A stretch of DNA of 13,849 nucleotides from Bacteroidales bacterium. Lineage in GTDB: Bacteria > Bacteroidota > Bacteroidia > Bacteroidales > UBA932. The DNA lies in NCBI GenBank assembly GCA_017615135.1, contig JAGAAU010000007.1, positions 1 to 13,849 of the forward strand. The letters run 5' to 3'. The notes below the pieces were generated by a model. That model was not told the DNA's origin and made no database searches. It saw only the letters and a list, made by a program, of their open reading frames with translations. Of this stretch, positions 6,907-13,849 are shown piece by piece; the stretch's first letter is position 1, and each line of letters opens with the position of its first letter. A program made the translations under genes and the position numbers.

Positions 6907-8235
6907 TCAGTCTTTGGTTCGTACTGTGGTAACCGCAGACATGCCTGCGCAGCTCACGGAATAGGACTGACCTTTCACGAGACCGTACATGAACGCATCT
7001 CCGGTATTAGGGAAATAAATGCTGTAGTTTCCGCTGAGCCTGCGGGCTTCGTCTGCCAGGGAAGCGTCTGCTGCAACGGCCTTGTTGAGGTAGTCGCAGG
7101 CCACCCAGAAGTGTGCTCGGGCCTCAACCTCGTTTCCTCCGCAGCTAACAGCACCCCAGATCTGTCCCATAAGCATATAGGCCTTTCCGGTCTTGTCCTG
7201 GTCGTGGTCCAGCTCGGTCACCTTGCGGCAGGCCGCGAAAGCCTTGGCAAGCTGCCCGTTCTTGAAATAAGCGGTGGCGAGCTCGTAGAGGTAATCTGCA
7301 TCCTGCTCGTCGTCGGACTCTGGATATGCGATAGCCTCTTCCAGATATGCGAACGCCTCGGCGTTGTTTCCCTGAGAAACGTTGAGCTTATACAGCAGAT
7401 ACGCGGAGTTGTGAGTAGGATTATTCTTATGCATGACGGTCAGGGCGTTCTTGAAAAGGACGTTGTCTATGCATCCCTCGGTCTGCCCGAGCATCTTTGC
7501 AATCAGGGTTGCCAGCTCCACATTCTCCGGATCGGCATCGAAACGAGGGGTGAACAGCCTGATGAGTTCGTCGCAGGAAGCGACCTTGCTGGTGGCAAAG
7601 AGGGTCTCCACATTCTTCTTGACCTCATCTTTCTGAGTTTTCTCGGCATCGGTGCGGGCGGGTGCAGCGTCTATCAGCTCCACATTTCTGGTGTAGAGAT
7701 TGATGATCTGCTCGGAATCAAGGGCTCCATCCTGGAAAAGATCCAGCGCCGCTTTCATATCGTACTGGAAGAAAGAAACCTTGGTCTCCTCCTTATTGGC
7801 GGCTATAATGGCCTCCATGCCGTCGAAAACCTTCCTGGTATCGTTCTTTGCATAATTGTAAATGTCCTGTCCCTTTGCATTCAGGGCCGCTACGGCATAC
7901 TTGGGATAGTACTCGACACGCAGGTCGCTAAGCACGAGCAGGGAATCCAGGAGCGCCTCCTTGTAAACGACGTTCCTCATATTCTTTGCAATCACCTGAC
8001 GCAGGAGAGTGGTTCCGTGGATAAGCATATTCTGGCTTGCCGTGGGAGGGCAGACCTCATAGGCCTTACGCCAGTTCACAAGCGCATCGCTATAGCTTTT
8101 CTGCTTGTAATACTCCTGATAATAAGACAGGTACTTTATACATTCCGCACTGTCTGCTCCGAATTTACTCTGCGCCGGAAGGTTGATTCCCGCCGCCGCG
8201 AACAGAGTAAGAAGGGCAATGATAACTCTTTTCAT
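6907..8235 (-). CDS. exported tetratricopeptide repeat protein
   Basis: A 442-residue exported protein of unknown function with TPR helices, which normally serve protein-protein binding. Residues 1-22 are a signal peptide (MKRVIIALLTLFAAAG...). TPR-like helix pairs are visible at about 35-63, 278-306, 313-343 and 350-392. The C-terminus, FPNTGDAFMYGLVKGQSY followed by TTVR, resembles the conserved tail of TPR proteins found beside lptC in Bacteroidales, as I recall them. Two upstream in-frame ATG codons (8286, 8259) would overlap the outer-membrane protein gene and mask the signal peptide, so ATG 8235 is preferred, 16 nt after that gene. The gene sits between an outer-membrane barrel and lptC, so a structural or scaffolding role in the envelope is plausible but unproven. 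No catalytic motif is seen. Confidence 0.85.
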   Translation of the reverse strand: MKRVIIALLTLFAAAGINLPAQSKFGADSAECIKYLSYYQEYYKQKSYSDALVNWRKAYEVCPPTASQNMLIHGTTLLRQVIAKNMRNVVYKEALLDSLLVLSDLRVEYYPKYAVAALNAKGQDIYNYAKNDTRKVFDGMEAIIAANKEETKVSFFQYDMKAALDLFQDGALDSEQIINLYTRNVELIDAAPARTDAEKTQKDEVKKNVETLFATSKVASCDELIRLFTPRFDADPENVELATLIAKMLGQTEGCIDNVLFKNALTVMHKNNPTHNSAYLLYKLNVSQGNNAEAFAYLEEAIAYPESDDEQDADYLYELATAYFKNGQLAKAFAACRKVTELDHDQDKTGKAYMLMGQIWGAVSCGGNEVEARAHFWVACDYLNKAVAADASLADEARRLSGNYSIYFPNTGDAFMYGLVKGQSYSVSCAGMSAVTTVRTKD

Positions 8236-8251
8236 AGTATCTGTTGTTTTA

Positions 8252-9619
8252 TTATTCATATCTTGGTTTCTGGAACCAGATGTCAAATACGTTTATCCCA
8301 ACTGTGAAGTTGAAACAACTTTCTCTTATCAAATTGTTTGCCACACCTGAATTCCGGCCGAAATCGAAGCCTCTCCGGGCAAATTCCAGAGCTATACTTA
8401 TGCCGTTATGCCAGCGGAAAACCGGGAAGGTCATTCCCACTGTGATACCATAACCATAGATAGGCGAACCATCCAGCAGGAAGTAGTCTTTCTTAAAGTA
8501 TACACCGGCCCGATAGGCGCAGTTGAGCATATAATAACGTATATCGTTCTTATTCGGAACTATCTCGAAACCAAGCCTGTAGGTTTCTGCGACGGTAGAT
8601 GTGAACCAGGACTTCCCGGACATGACGGAAAGATTGCCGGCAAAGCCGTCGTGGGTGTCGAAATTACTGACTCCCCAGTCGCTGCGGGTGTAGTCGAACT
8701 CTATCATCCACCTGTCGTTGAACTTCAGCGCGAGCCCAACTCCCTTTTCCGAGGCGGTGCGCACCCTGGGCTTGGCAACGGCAAGGGTGTCTATAAAGTA
8801 GAATTCCTTGTCTGAAGACCCTGTGCCGGTTGAAAGCTTATACTTTTCCACATAACCCCTGAACGGAGTAGACAGTGAATAGGTAGCTCCCAGGCACATG
8901 GACGCCTTTGAACCTAGCGGCTGCTCGTACTGGAGGCCGAATTTACCGCCGAAACCTGTCAGTTGCAGCTCATAATAAGTATTCGCACCAACCAGGGAAG
9001 TCTGAGTAAAAGTCTGATAATAAGACTTTTCTATATTTCCGAACAGATAGGTGAACTGGGCGCCGATGGAAAGCCTTTTCCAGAAAGTGGCCCCGATTCC
9101 CGCAAAGAGCTGATACACGCTGCCTGTGCCGGTTGCCGCATAGGAGACAGGACCGGTAACACCGATTACTTCAGGATTGGTATAGGTCGATTTATATCCG
9201 AAGCCTGTGCCGCTCAGGGGCATAATTCCAACCATCATAGCGGAAGAGCGCCAGATGGGGAAGGAAATTATACCGTCGCTCACGTTAAATACGTTGTTCA
9301 CGGACCTGATGTCTCCCTGCCCGAAGTACTTGTTCTCTCCGCGCACGGAAAAATCCGCCATGAAGGCGAGGGAGTCCCTGGCAGTAACCGCAGCGGGATT
9401 CAGCGGGTTGATGAATTTCTTATTGCGCAGGGCGATACCGACTCCGCCCATTCCGTGGTTGAGTGCAGTACCGGGAAGGATCATGTCGCCGATACCGAAA
9501 ATGGAATACGGAGAATAGCTGCTGTAGGTGCCGCCATCGGCAGCAGCCTGCAGGGAAAGAGCGCAGAAAAGTACAATTCCCGCTATAAAACCCTTAAATA
9601 TTCTTCCTGACATATTCAT
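8252..9619 (-). CDS. outer-membrane beta-barrel protein, conserved Bacteroidota family
   Basis: A 455-residue predicted outer-membrane barrel. Residues 1-27 are a signal peptide ending near LQAAADG. The mature N-terminus contains YSPYSIFGIGDM, NHGMGGVGIALRN and a NPLNPAAVTARDS stretch, a pattern I associate with a Bacteroidota barrel family distantly like OmpP1/FadL. The remainder alternates aromatic and polar residues in amphipathic strands (for example RLSIGAQFTYLFGN and WMIEFDYTRSDWG) and ends in a typical final strand around CFNFTVGINVFDIWF. Transported substrate is unknown. The start overlaps the coaX 3' end by 26 bases from ATG 9619, or 20 bases if ATG 9613 is used, implying translational coupling. 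The downstream TPR gene follows after 16 nt with its chosen start. Confidence 0.87.
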   Translation of the reverse strand: MNMSGRIFKGFIAGIVLFCALSLQAAADGGTYSSYSPYSIFGIGDMILPGTALNHGMGGVGIALRNKKFINPLNPAAVTARDSLAFMADFSVRGENKYFGQGDIRSVNNVFNVSDGIISFPIWRSSAMMVGIMPLSGTGFGYKSTYTNPEVIGVTGPVSYAATGTGSVYQLFAGIGATFWKRLSIGAQFTYLFGNIEKSYYQTFTQTSLVGANTYYELQLTGFGGKFGLQYEQPLGSKASMCLGATYSLSTPFRGYVEKYKLSTGTGSSDKEFYFIDTLAVAKPRVRTASEKGVGLALKFNDRWMIEFDYTRSDWGVSNFDTHDGFAGNLSVMSGKSWFTSTVAETYRLGFEIVPNKNDIRYYMLNCAYRAGVYFKKDYFLLDGSPIYGYGITVGMTFPVFRWHNGISIALEFARRGFDFGRNSGVANNLIRESCFNFTVGINVFDIWFQKPRYE

Positions 9620-10319
9620 CCGTTATCAGCGCAAGCCCCATTAACACGAGGTTACAAACTACAAAGATGGAGTTTTTCATCTTTTTGGCAAAATAAATCG
9701 CATCTCCGCCGGTAAAAATCACAATATAGTCCGGACGGGTGCGCAGGTAACCCTCGATTTCAAACATTATGCCCGAAACTACCCCGGACTCTATGGAAGA
9801 TTCCACCGAGCTGCCGAGTTCGTCGGCATTTACCGGTGTAGAAACGAGTGGAAGCGAGCGCGAATAACGGTTGAGCGCTTTGAAACGGGTGCGGAAGCCG
9901 GGAGATACGTTTCCTCCGGAATAGCGGCCGGTACTGTCCACGAAATCTATGGTCAGGGTGCTTCCGAAGTCGAAAATTGCGCAGGGTTTACGCTCGAACA
10001 TGAATCGGGCGGCAATGATGGACGCCGCACGGTCCGAGGAAAGATAATCCGGAATGTTATAGTGCATCAGTATGTCCGTGTGACGGGCATCCAGCACAAT
10101 CAGGTGGCCGCATACCTTGGATAGGCGCGCAATTGTTTCATCTTCAAGAACTTCAGAAGAAGACACAGTCATCACGAAGGGCTGCTGCCTTTCCGTAAGG
10201 GAAATGATGTAGGAAATCATATTCTCCCCCTGATAGCGAAAAATCTTACCGAGAGTATTCCCGTCGCACCAGGCCGCCTTAAGGGCGGTATTACCTATTT
10301 CAACCAAAAGATTAGACAC
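9594..10319 (-). CDS. coaX: type III pantothenate kinase, slightly divergent, GTG start
   Basis: CoaX phosphorylates pantothenate to 4'-phosphopantothenate, the first step of coenzyme A synthesis, in the cytoplasm. The protein has 241 residues, near the family norm. Family motifs are present with changes: the N-terminal phosphate motif is EIGNT at 7-11 (normally DxGNT), the pantothenate-site motif is SSDR at 94-97 (normally GxDR; catalytic Asp96 and Arg97 are kept), and DFGST at 117-121 replaces DAGTA. SGGNVSPG at 134-141 followed by RFKALN, and TGGDA at 203-207, are typical of Bacteroidota CoaX. The start is GTG at 10319, the only candidate giving a normal-length N-terminus before EIGNT, apart from a TTG four codons later. 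It begins 13 nt after the mfd stop and overlaps the next gene by at least 20 bases. Confidence 0.9.
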   Translation of the reverse strand: MSNLLVEIGNTALKAAWCDGNTLGKIFRYQGENMISYIISLTERQQPFVMTVSSSEVLEDETIARLSKVCGHLIVLDARHTDILMHYNIPDYLSSDRAASIIAARFMFERKPCAIFDFGSTLTIDFVDSTGRYSGGNVSPGFRTRFKALNRYSRSLPLVSTPVNADELGSSVESSIESGVVSGIMFEIEGYLRTRPDYIVIFTGGDAIYFAKKMKNSIFVVCNLVLMGLALITDEYVRKNI

Positions 10320-10324
10320 GGAGG

Positions 10325-10332
10325 CAAATATA
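10325..10332 (-). promoter_or_regulatory. -7-like element before coaX
   Basis: The minus strand reads TATATTTG, a perfect TAnnTTTG match, filling most of the 13-base gap between the mfd stop and the coaX GTG. It ends five bases before the GTG, so use as a promoter would give a leaderless coaX transcript. No TTTG is seen at the usual upstream spacing. Chance is a real alternative. Confidence 0.3.
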
Positions 10333-13300
10333 CTATTTTTTTAGGAGCTGTATATATTCCAGGGCCTTTTCGAGGGTATCTACCCCGCGGGACACCGTTT
10401 TAAGTTTACCATCGCTCTGCTTCAGGGTGAACAGCGTTGGGTTTATATTGATTCTCTCCAGCACTCCAGAGAAGAGTTGGGACTCATAATACCGCTTCAT
10501 GCTGTTGGTTACGAAGAAACATATCAGCAGTCCGTTCTTCACTATCACCTTTTCGAACCCGGTAGCAGCGCCGGCATTCCTTATCTTAACCACTTTGAAC
10601 AGGTTGGACACCTCTTCCGGGAAAGTACCGAACCGGTCTTCAAGCTGCCTGGCGAAAAGGTCTATCTGCTTGTCTGAATTCATAGAATCCAGTTGCTTAT
10701 AGATGCGGATTTTCTCTGCGGTTATATCGATATAACTCTCAGGTATGAGCGCCGGACGGTCTGTCTCCACCGTACAGTCCACCACGAAATTCTGCCCGCT
10801 CCCCCCGCGGCGGCGAGTCTGTCCGGTTTCTACCCCGAGTTCCTCCATCGCCTCGGCAAGTATCTTCTGATAGGTCTCGAAGCCCATATCCATGATAAAT
10901 CCACTCTGTTCCGCACCAAGGAGATTACCGGCGCCGCGAATATCCAGATCCTGCATTGCAATGTTGAACCCGCTGCCCAGGTCTGAAAATTCCTCAATTG
11001 CCTTGAGCCGTCTGCGGGCCTCGTCGGTAATACTGACGAGCGGCGGTACTATCAGATAACAGAATGCCTTGCGGTTAGATCTTCCTACACGGCCGCGAAG
11101 CTGATGCAGGTCGCTCAGACCGATATTCTGAGCCTGATTTATAATAATGGTATTGGCATTGGGAATATCCAGGCCATTTTCAATTATGGTGGTGCAGAGA
11201 AGCAGGTCGTAATCGCCGCGGATGAAATCCAGAATCTTATTTTCAAGTTCTGCCGATTCCATACGCCCGTGCGCCATACAAATCTTCATATCCGGCACCA
11301 GACGGTGGAGTATGTCGTAAATAGACTGCAGTTCCTCAACCTTGTTGTGAAGGAAGAAAACCTGGCCTCCGCGGTTCAGTTCATAATTGATTATGCTTCT
11401 GATTTCATTTTCCTCGAACAGGATTATTTCTGTCTGAACGGGAATACGATTGGGTGGAGGAGTGTTTATTATACTAAGGTCGCGCGCTCCAAGAAGGGAA
11501 AACTGCAGGGTACGCGGGATAGGGGTGGCTGTAAGGGTAAGGGTATCTACACTGGCTTTCATCTGGCGCAGCTTTTCCTTGGCACTTACGCCGAACTTCT
11601 GCTCCTCGTCTATTATAAGTAAACCTAAATCCTTGAATTCAAAACCTTTACCAAGAATTTTATGGGTGCCGATAATTATGTCTATCCGGCCTGCTTTCAG
11701 TTCTTCCTTGATGCGGGTTATTTCTTTAGTGCTGCGCAGACGGCTCACATATTCCACAGTGCAGGGGAAGTTTTCCAGCCTTGAACGGAAAGTATTGTAG
11801 TGCTGGAGGGAGAGAATAGTAGTGGGCACCAGTACCGCCACCTGCTTATTGTCCGCAACTGCCTTGAATGCCGCCCGAACCGCGATTTCCGTCTTTCCAA
11901 AGCCCACATCACCACAGATGAGGCGGTCCATCGGGCAGTTGTCCTCCATATCCTCCTTCACCGCGCGGGTAGCAGTCTCCTGGTCGGGAGTATCCTCATA
12001 CATAAAGGAAGATTCCAGTTCCTCCTGAAGATAAGTGTCTCCGGAAAAAGCGAATCCCTTAGAAGCCTTGCGCTTTGCGTATAGTTGGATGAGGTCTTTG
12101 GCTATATCCTTAACCTTGGATTTTGCACTGTTTTTAAGCGCCACCCACGTTTTGGAACCCAGCTTGTTGATTTTCGGCGCCTCACCGTCCTTTGAACGGA
12201 AAAGGGAAATCTTATGGAGGGCGTGCACAGAGACAAACACCACGTCTCCGTCTTTATAACTGAGTTTAACCACCTCCTTCATCCTTCCCATATCGTCTTT
12301 CAGGCGCACCAGACCACCGAAAATTCCAACTCCATGGTCGATATGCACTATATAGTCGCCGATATTGAAAGAATTCAGGTCGTTGATTGTGAGCTGTTCG
12401 CTCTTCTCTACCGTACGTCGCAGACTCACCCGCTGGAAACGGTCGAAAATCTCATGGTCTGAATAACAGCAGGTTTTAGAATCGTGGTCTATAAAACCCT
12501 TATGGATATTCTTCCCGTGTACGAACTCCGGAGCCAGCGAGCCGGCCCTGGAAAGAACGGAAGAAATCCTTGCAAGCTGAGATTCCTTATCGCTGAAGAT
12601 ATATACGGTATAACCGTTCTCGATCCGGGTATGGATATCTTCTGTCAGGAGTTCGAAGTTTTTATTGAATACAGGCTGCGGGCTGATATTGAACTGAACC
12701 GCAGTATCAGCTTCGTCTGCCCTGGAAAGAGGTATATCAAGATATATCCTTCTGAAAGCCGCAGTCTCCGAGAAGAATTCCTTCTCATGGTACATATCGG
12801 AAGAATCCAGCCACAGGATGGAATTTCCCGGAAGTATACTGAAAATACTCTCCAGATTACTTCCATCATCTTCCGATACAGACATATCCGGAACTATCTC
12901 TGCAGAGTCTTCCTTTGAAATGGAAAGCTGTGTATTACAGTTGAAAAGGCTGATACTCTCCACCTCATCTCCCCAGAAATTCACACGATAGGGATTATTC
13001 AGGGAATATGAAAATATGTCTGCAACCGCACCTCTTATGGCATACTGACCTGGCGCTGAAACGAAATCCACCTTTTCAAAGCCCATGGAATACAGGCGCG
13101 CAGACAGTTTATCATAGGAAAGTGTGTCACCGGGTTTTATCTTAAGTGAATTACTCTTATTCAGTCTGGACGAGGGAATTTTTTCTTCCAGAGCCTCCGG
13201 ATAGCTCACATAAACAGAAAATTTCTCCTTTTTATCCAATATTCTGGCTATGGCGGAGGTTCTCTGAACTCCGAGGGATGATTTATAATTACTCCTTTCT

Positions 13301-13545
13301 ATGTTTTTACCAGACTCGGGAAGATAGAATACAGTGTCACCTTCGAGTATGGAATAAAGGTCAGAGCAGCAGTATTCAGCACTTTCCTTATCGGGAAGAA
13401 TAATAAGATGACTTCCCGCAGATTCCGCCACCTGATTGAATACAAACCACTTGGCTGAAAGAAAAAGCCCTTTGCAGAATATTTCTCCTCTGGAAGAAAG
13501 TAAACTCTCCTTTAGTTTCGATACTGAAGATTCACTTATTAACAT
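10333..13545 (-). CDS. mfd: transcription-repair coupling factor Mfd
   Basis: Mfd is a DNA translocase that recognises RNA polymerase stalled at DNA lesions, pushes it off and recruits UvrA for excision repair. The protein has 1070 residues, a little shorter than E. coli Mfd (about 1150) but complete in domain order. A UvrB-like module covers roughly 1-340, including GFEKVDFVSAPGQYAIRG at 155-172. The RNA-polymerase-interacting CarD-like domain begins at FNIGDYIVHIDHGVGIFGG (393-411). The RecG-like motor follows: Walker A GDVGFGKTE 545-553, DEEQKFGV 646-653, LTATPIPRTL 671-680, TIIENGLDIPNANTI 786-800 and QLRGRVGRS 815-823. After it come the translocation-motif region (860-890) and the C-terminal regulatory domain. 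ATG 13545 begins the leftward series and faces the AT-rich origin-like region. No good TAnnTTTG promoter was found before it. Confidence 0.97.
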   Translation of the reverse strand: MLISESSVSKLKESLLSSRGEIFCKGLFLSAKWFVFNQVAESAGSHLIILPDKESAEYCCSDLYSILEGDTVFYLPESGKNIERSNYKSSLGVQRTSAIARILDKKEKFSVYVSYPEALEEKIPSSRLNKSNSLKIKPGDTLSYDKLSARLYSMGFEKVDFVSAPGQYAIRGAVADIFSYSLNNPYRVNFWGDEVESISLFNCNTQLSISKEDSAEIVPDMSVSEDDGSNLESIFSILPGNSILWLDSSDMYHEKEFFSETAAFRRIYLDIPLSRADEADTAVQFNISPQPVFNKNFELLTEDIHTRIENGYTVYIFSDKESQLARISSVLSRAGSLAPEFVHGKNIHKGFIDHDSKTCCYSDHEIFDRFQRVSLRRTVEKSEQLTINDLNSFNIGDYIVHIDHGVGIFGGLVRLKDDMGRMKEVVKLSYKDGDVVFVSVHALHKISLFRSKDGEAPKINKLGSKTWVALKNSAKSKVKDIAKDLIQLYAKRKASKGFAFSGDTYLQEELESSFMYEDTPDQETATRAVKEDMEDNCPMDRLICGDVGFGKTEIAVRAAFKAVADNKQVAVLVPTTILSLQHYNTFRSRLENFPCTVEYVSRLRSTKEITRIKEELKAGRIDIIIGTHKILGKGFEFKDLGLLIIDEEQKFGVSAKEKLRQMKASVDTLTLTATPIPRTLQFSLLGARDLSIINTPPPNRIPVQTEIILFEENEIRSIINYELNRGGQVFFLHNKVEELQSIYDILHRLVPDMKICMAHGRMESAELENKILDFIRGDYDLLLCTTIIENGLDIPNANTIIINQAQNIGLSDLHQLRGRVGRSNRKAFCYLIVPPLVSITDEARRRLKAIEEFSDLGSGFNIAMQDLDIRGAGNLLGAEQSGFIMDMGFETYQKILAEAMEELGVETGQTRRRGGSGQNFVVDCTVETDRPALIPESYIDITAEKIRIYKQLDSMNSDKQIDLFARQLEDRFGTFPEEVSNLFKVVKIRNAGAATGFEKVIVKNGLLICFFVTNSMKRYYESQLFSGVLERININPTLFTLKQSDGKLKTVSRGVDTLEKALEYIQLLKK

Positions 13546-13604
13546 TTAGAAGAAATTTCGGTTGAAAAGCTGTTGAAAACAGGGTTTAAAAGTCCAACTG
13601 GAAG

Positions 13605-13613
13605 TGTGGATAA
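13605..13613 (-). promoter_or_regulatory. perfect DnaA box, minus orientation
   Basis: TGTGGATAA on the plus strand is the exact reverse complement of the consensus DnaA box TTATCCACA. It lies 60 bases before the mfd start codon and points opposite to the second perfect box at 13703. Confidence 0.7.
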
Positions 13614-13661
13614 AAAAGTATGTCAGGTTTTCAATAATTAACTAACACTGTTTTTAACTAT

Positions 13662-13686
13662 GATTTAAATTTTAAATCTTTAAATC
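13662..13686. repeat. AT-only palindrome and tandem TTTAAATC repeat, possible DNA unwinding element
   Basis: GATTTAAA (13662-13669) and TTTAAATC (13671-13678) form a perfect palindrome around a single central T. The second arm is then repeated head to tail at 13679-13686. The cluster lies between the two perfect DnaA boxes in the most AT-rich part of the gap, where an unwinding element would be expected. Function is inferred from position and composition only. Confidence 0.45.
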
Positions 13687-13702
13687 TCAATTAATTATAA
13701 AG

Positions 13703-13720
13703 TTATCCACATTTTCAACA
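13703..13720 (+). promoter_or_regulatory. perfect DnaA box followed directly by a box-like 9-mer
   Basis: TTATCCACA (13703-13711) is the exact consensus DnaA box. The next nine bases, TTTTCAACA, match the consensus at six of nine positions and recur inverted at 13571-13579. Abutting boxes of this kind suggest cooperative DnaA binding at an origin. Confidence 0.65.
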
Positions 13721-13754
13721 GGCTATAAAAACAAAAAGGGAATATAAAAATATC

Positions 13755-13762
13755 TATATTTG
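13755..13762 (+). promoter_or_regulatory. -7 element of the right-edge gene
   Basis: TATATTTG is a perfect TAnnTTTG match 20 bases before the ATG at 13783, a position that leaves a short normal leader. No clear TTTG is visible 19-21 bases upstream. It supports a rightward gene starting at 13783. Confidence 0.5.
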
Positions 13763-13782
13763 TATTTGTAATGTTTTAGCCT

Positions 13783-13849
13783 ATGAGTGAATTCGACCCT
13801 CACGATATAAACGCGTACAAAGATAAGGATTTAGAGGGAATTATCCGCC
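13783..13849 (+). CDS. start of a rightward gene, probably Holliday junction helicase RuvB (partial)
   Basis: From ATG 13783 the frame is open for 22 codons to the window edge: MSEFDPHDINAYKDKDLE followed by GIIR and a codon beginning with C. A short acidic lead-in ending in a Leu-Glu-x-x-(Ile/Leu)-Arg-(Pro) segment resembles the N-terminus of RuvB, the AAA+ motor that drives branch migration with RuvA; in RuvB an RP pair precedes the conserved Gly-Gln segment. This rests on very few residues, with no ATPase motif in view, so no gene symbol is given. A good -7 element 20 bases upstream supports a real start. It is divergent from mfd across the candidate origin. Another AAA+ or unrelated protein cannot be excluded. 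Confidence 0.5.
   Translation, partial: MSEFDPHDINAYKDKDLEGIIR

Larger units (their letters stand above)
13546..13782. other. candidate replication origin (oriC) between mfd and a probable ruvB
   Basis: This gene-free, very AT-rich gap carries two perfect consensus DnaA boxes in inverted orientation: TGTGGATAA at 13605-13613 and TTATCCACA at 13703-13711, 89 bases apart. A 9-mer TTTTCAACA (13712-13720) abuts the second box directly, and its exact inverse TGTTGAAAA is at 13571-13579. Related TTGAAAA/TTTTCAA words occur at 13562-13568 and 13628-13634. Between the boxes is an AT-rich core with tandem TTTAAATC repeats that could serve as the unwinding element. Leftward genes on one side and a rightward gene on the other fit divergent replication. 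Which gene normally flanks oriC in this lineage is not known to me. The boxes could instead be DnaA regulatory sites for mfd. Confidence 0.6.

Noticed and set aside
7111..8307. 398-codon plus-strand open frame opposite the TPR gene
   Set aside because: It is antisense to a gene with a signal peptide and TPR repeats, has no domain-like motif, and reads as a reverse-strand shadow of a coding sequence.
10499..13403. Several short plus-strand open frames opposite mfd
   Set aside because: All are antisense to conserved Mfd domains, overlap each other in different frames and lack motifs.
1..13849. Mobile elements, CRISPR arrays, tRNA or rRNA genes
   Set aside because: I looked for transposase-like proteins, regularly spaced repeats and tRNA-like CCA-ended cloverleafs and saw none; the genes are core functions with tight spacing.

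Overview
The window looks like a piece of a Bacteroidales (Bacteroidota) chromosome. The clues are promoter -7 elements of the Bacteroidota form TAnnTTTG, almost no Shine-Dalgarno sequences, a lipoprotein-type LptC, a type III pantothenate kinase, and an order (coaX, outer-membrane barrel, TPR protein, lptC, PpiD-like foldase) that I recall from Bacteroidales genomes. The family cannot be fixed from the sequence. No mobile element, CRISPR array, tRNA or rRNA is visible.

Left part (1-2946, minus strand): a compact three-gene unit. It starts with a secreted endonuclease/exonuclease/phosphatase (EEP) protein, continues with a secreted histidine phosphatase of the phytase/MINPP type, and ends with galactokinase galK, which runs off the left edge. 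Two exported phosphohydrolases followed by a sugar kinase suggest scavenging of phosphate and carbon from extracellular material (inference).

Middle (2947-4136): a short divergent promoter region and the only complete plus-strand gene, the ATPase ychF. Its stop codon shares a CTAG palindrome with the stop codon of the converging PpiD-like gene.

Right part (4133-13545, minus strand): mfd, coaX, an outer-membrane beta-barrel protein, a TPR protein, lptC and a PpiD-like periplasmic foldase. Gaps are tiny or negative except for 76 nt before the foldase, so this is probably one long operon with internal promoters. Mfd couples DNA repair to stalled RNA polymerase. CoaX makes 4'-phosphopantothenate. 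The last four genes serve envelope assembly: LPS transport, outer-membrane protein folding and two poorly characterised envelope proteins.

Right edge (13546-13849): a very AT-rich gap followed by the first 22 codons of a rightward gene, probably ruvB. The gap holds two perfect consensus DnaA boxes in inverted orientation, flanked by matching inverted TGTTGAAAA/TTTTCAACA 9-mers, around an AT-rich core with tandem TTTAAATC repeats. It also sits at a switch of gene direction. This is a good candidate for the chromosomal replication origin (oriC), here next to mfd and a probable ruvB rather than an identifiable dnaA, and is the most interesting feature of the window.
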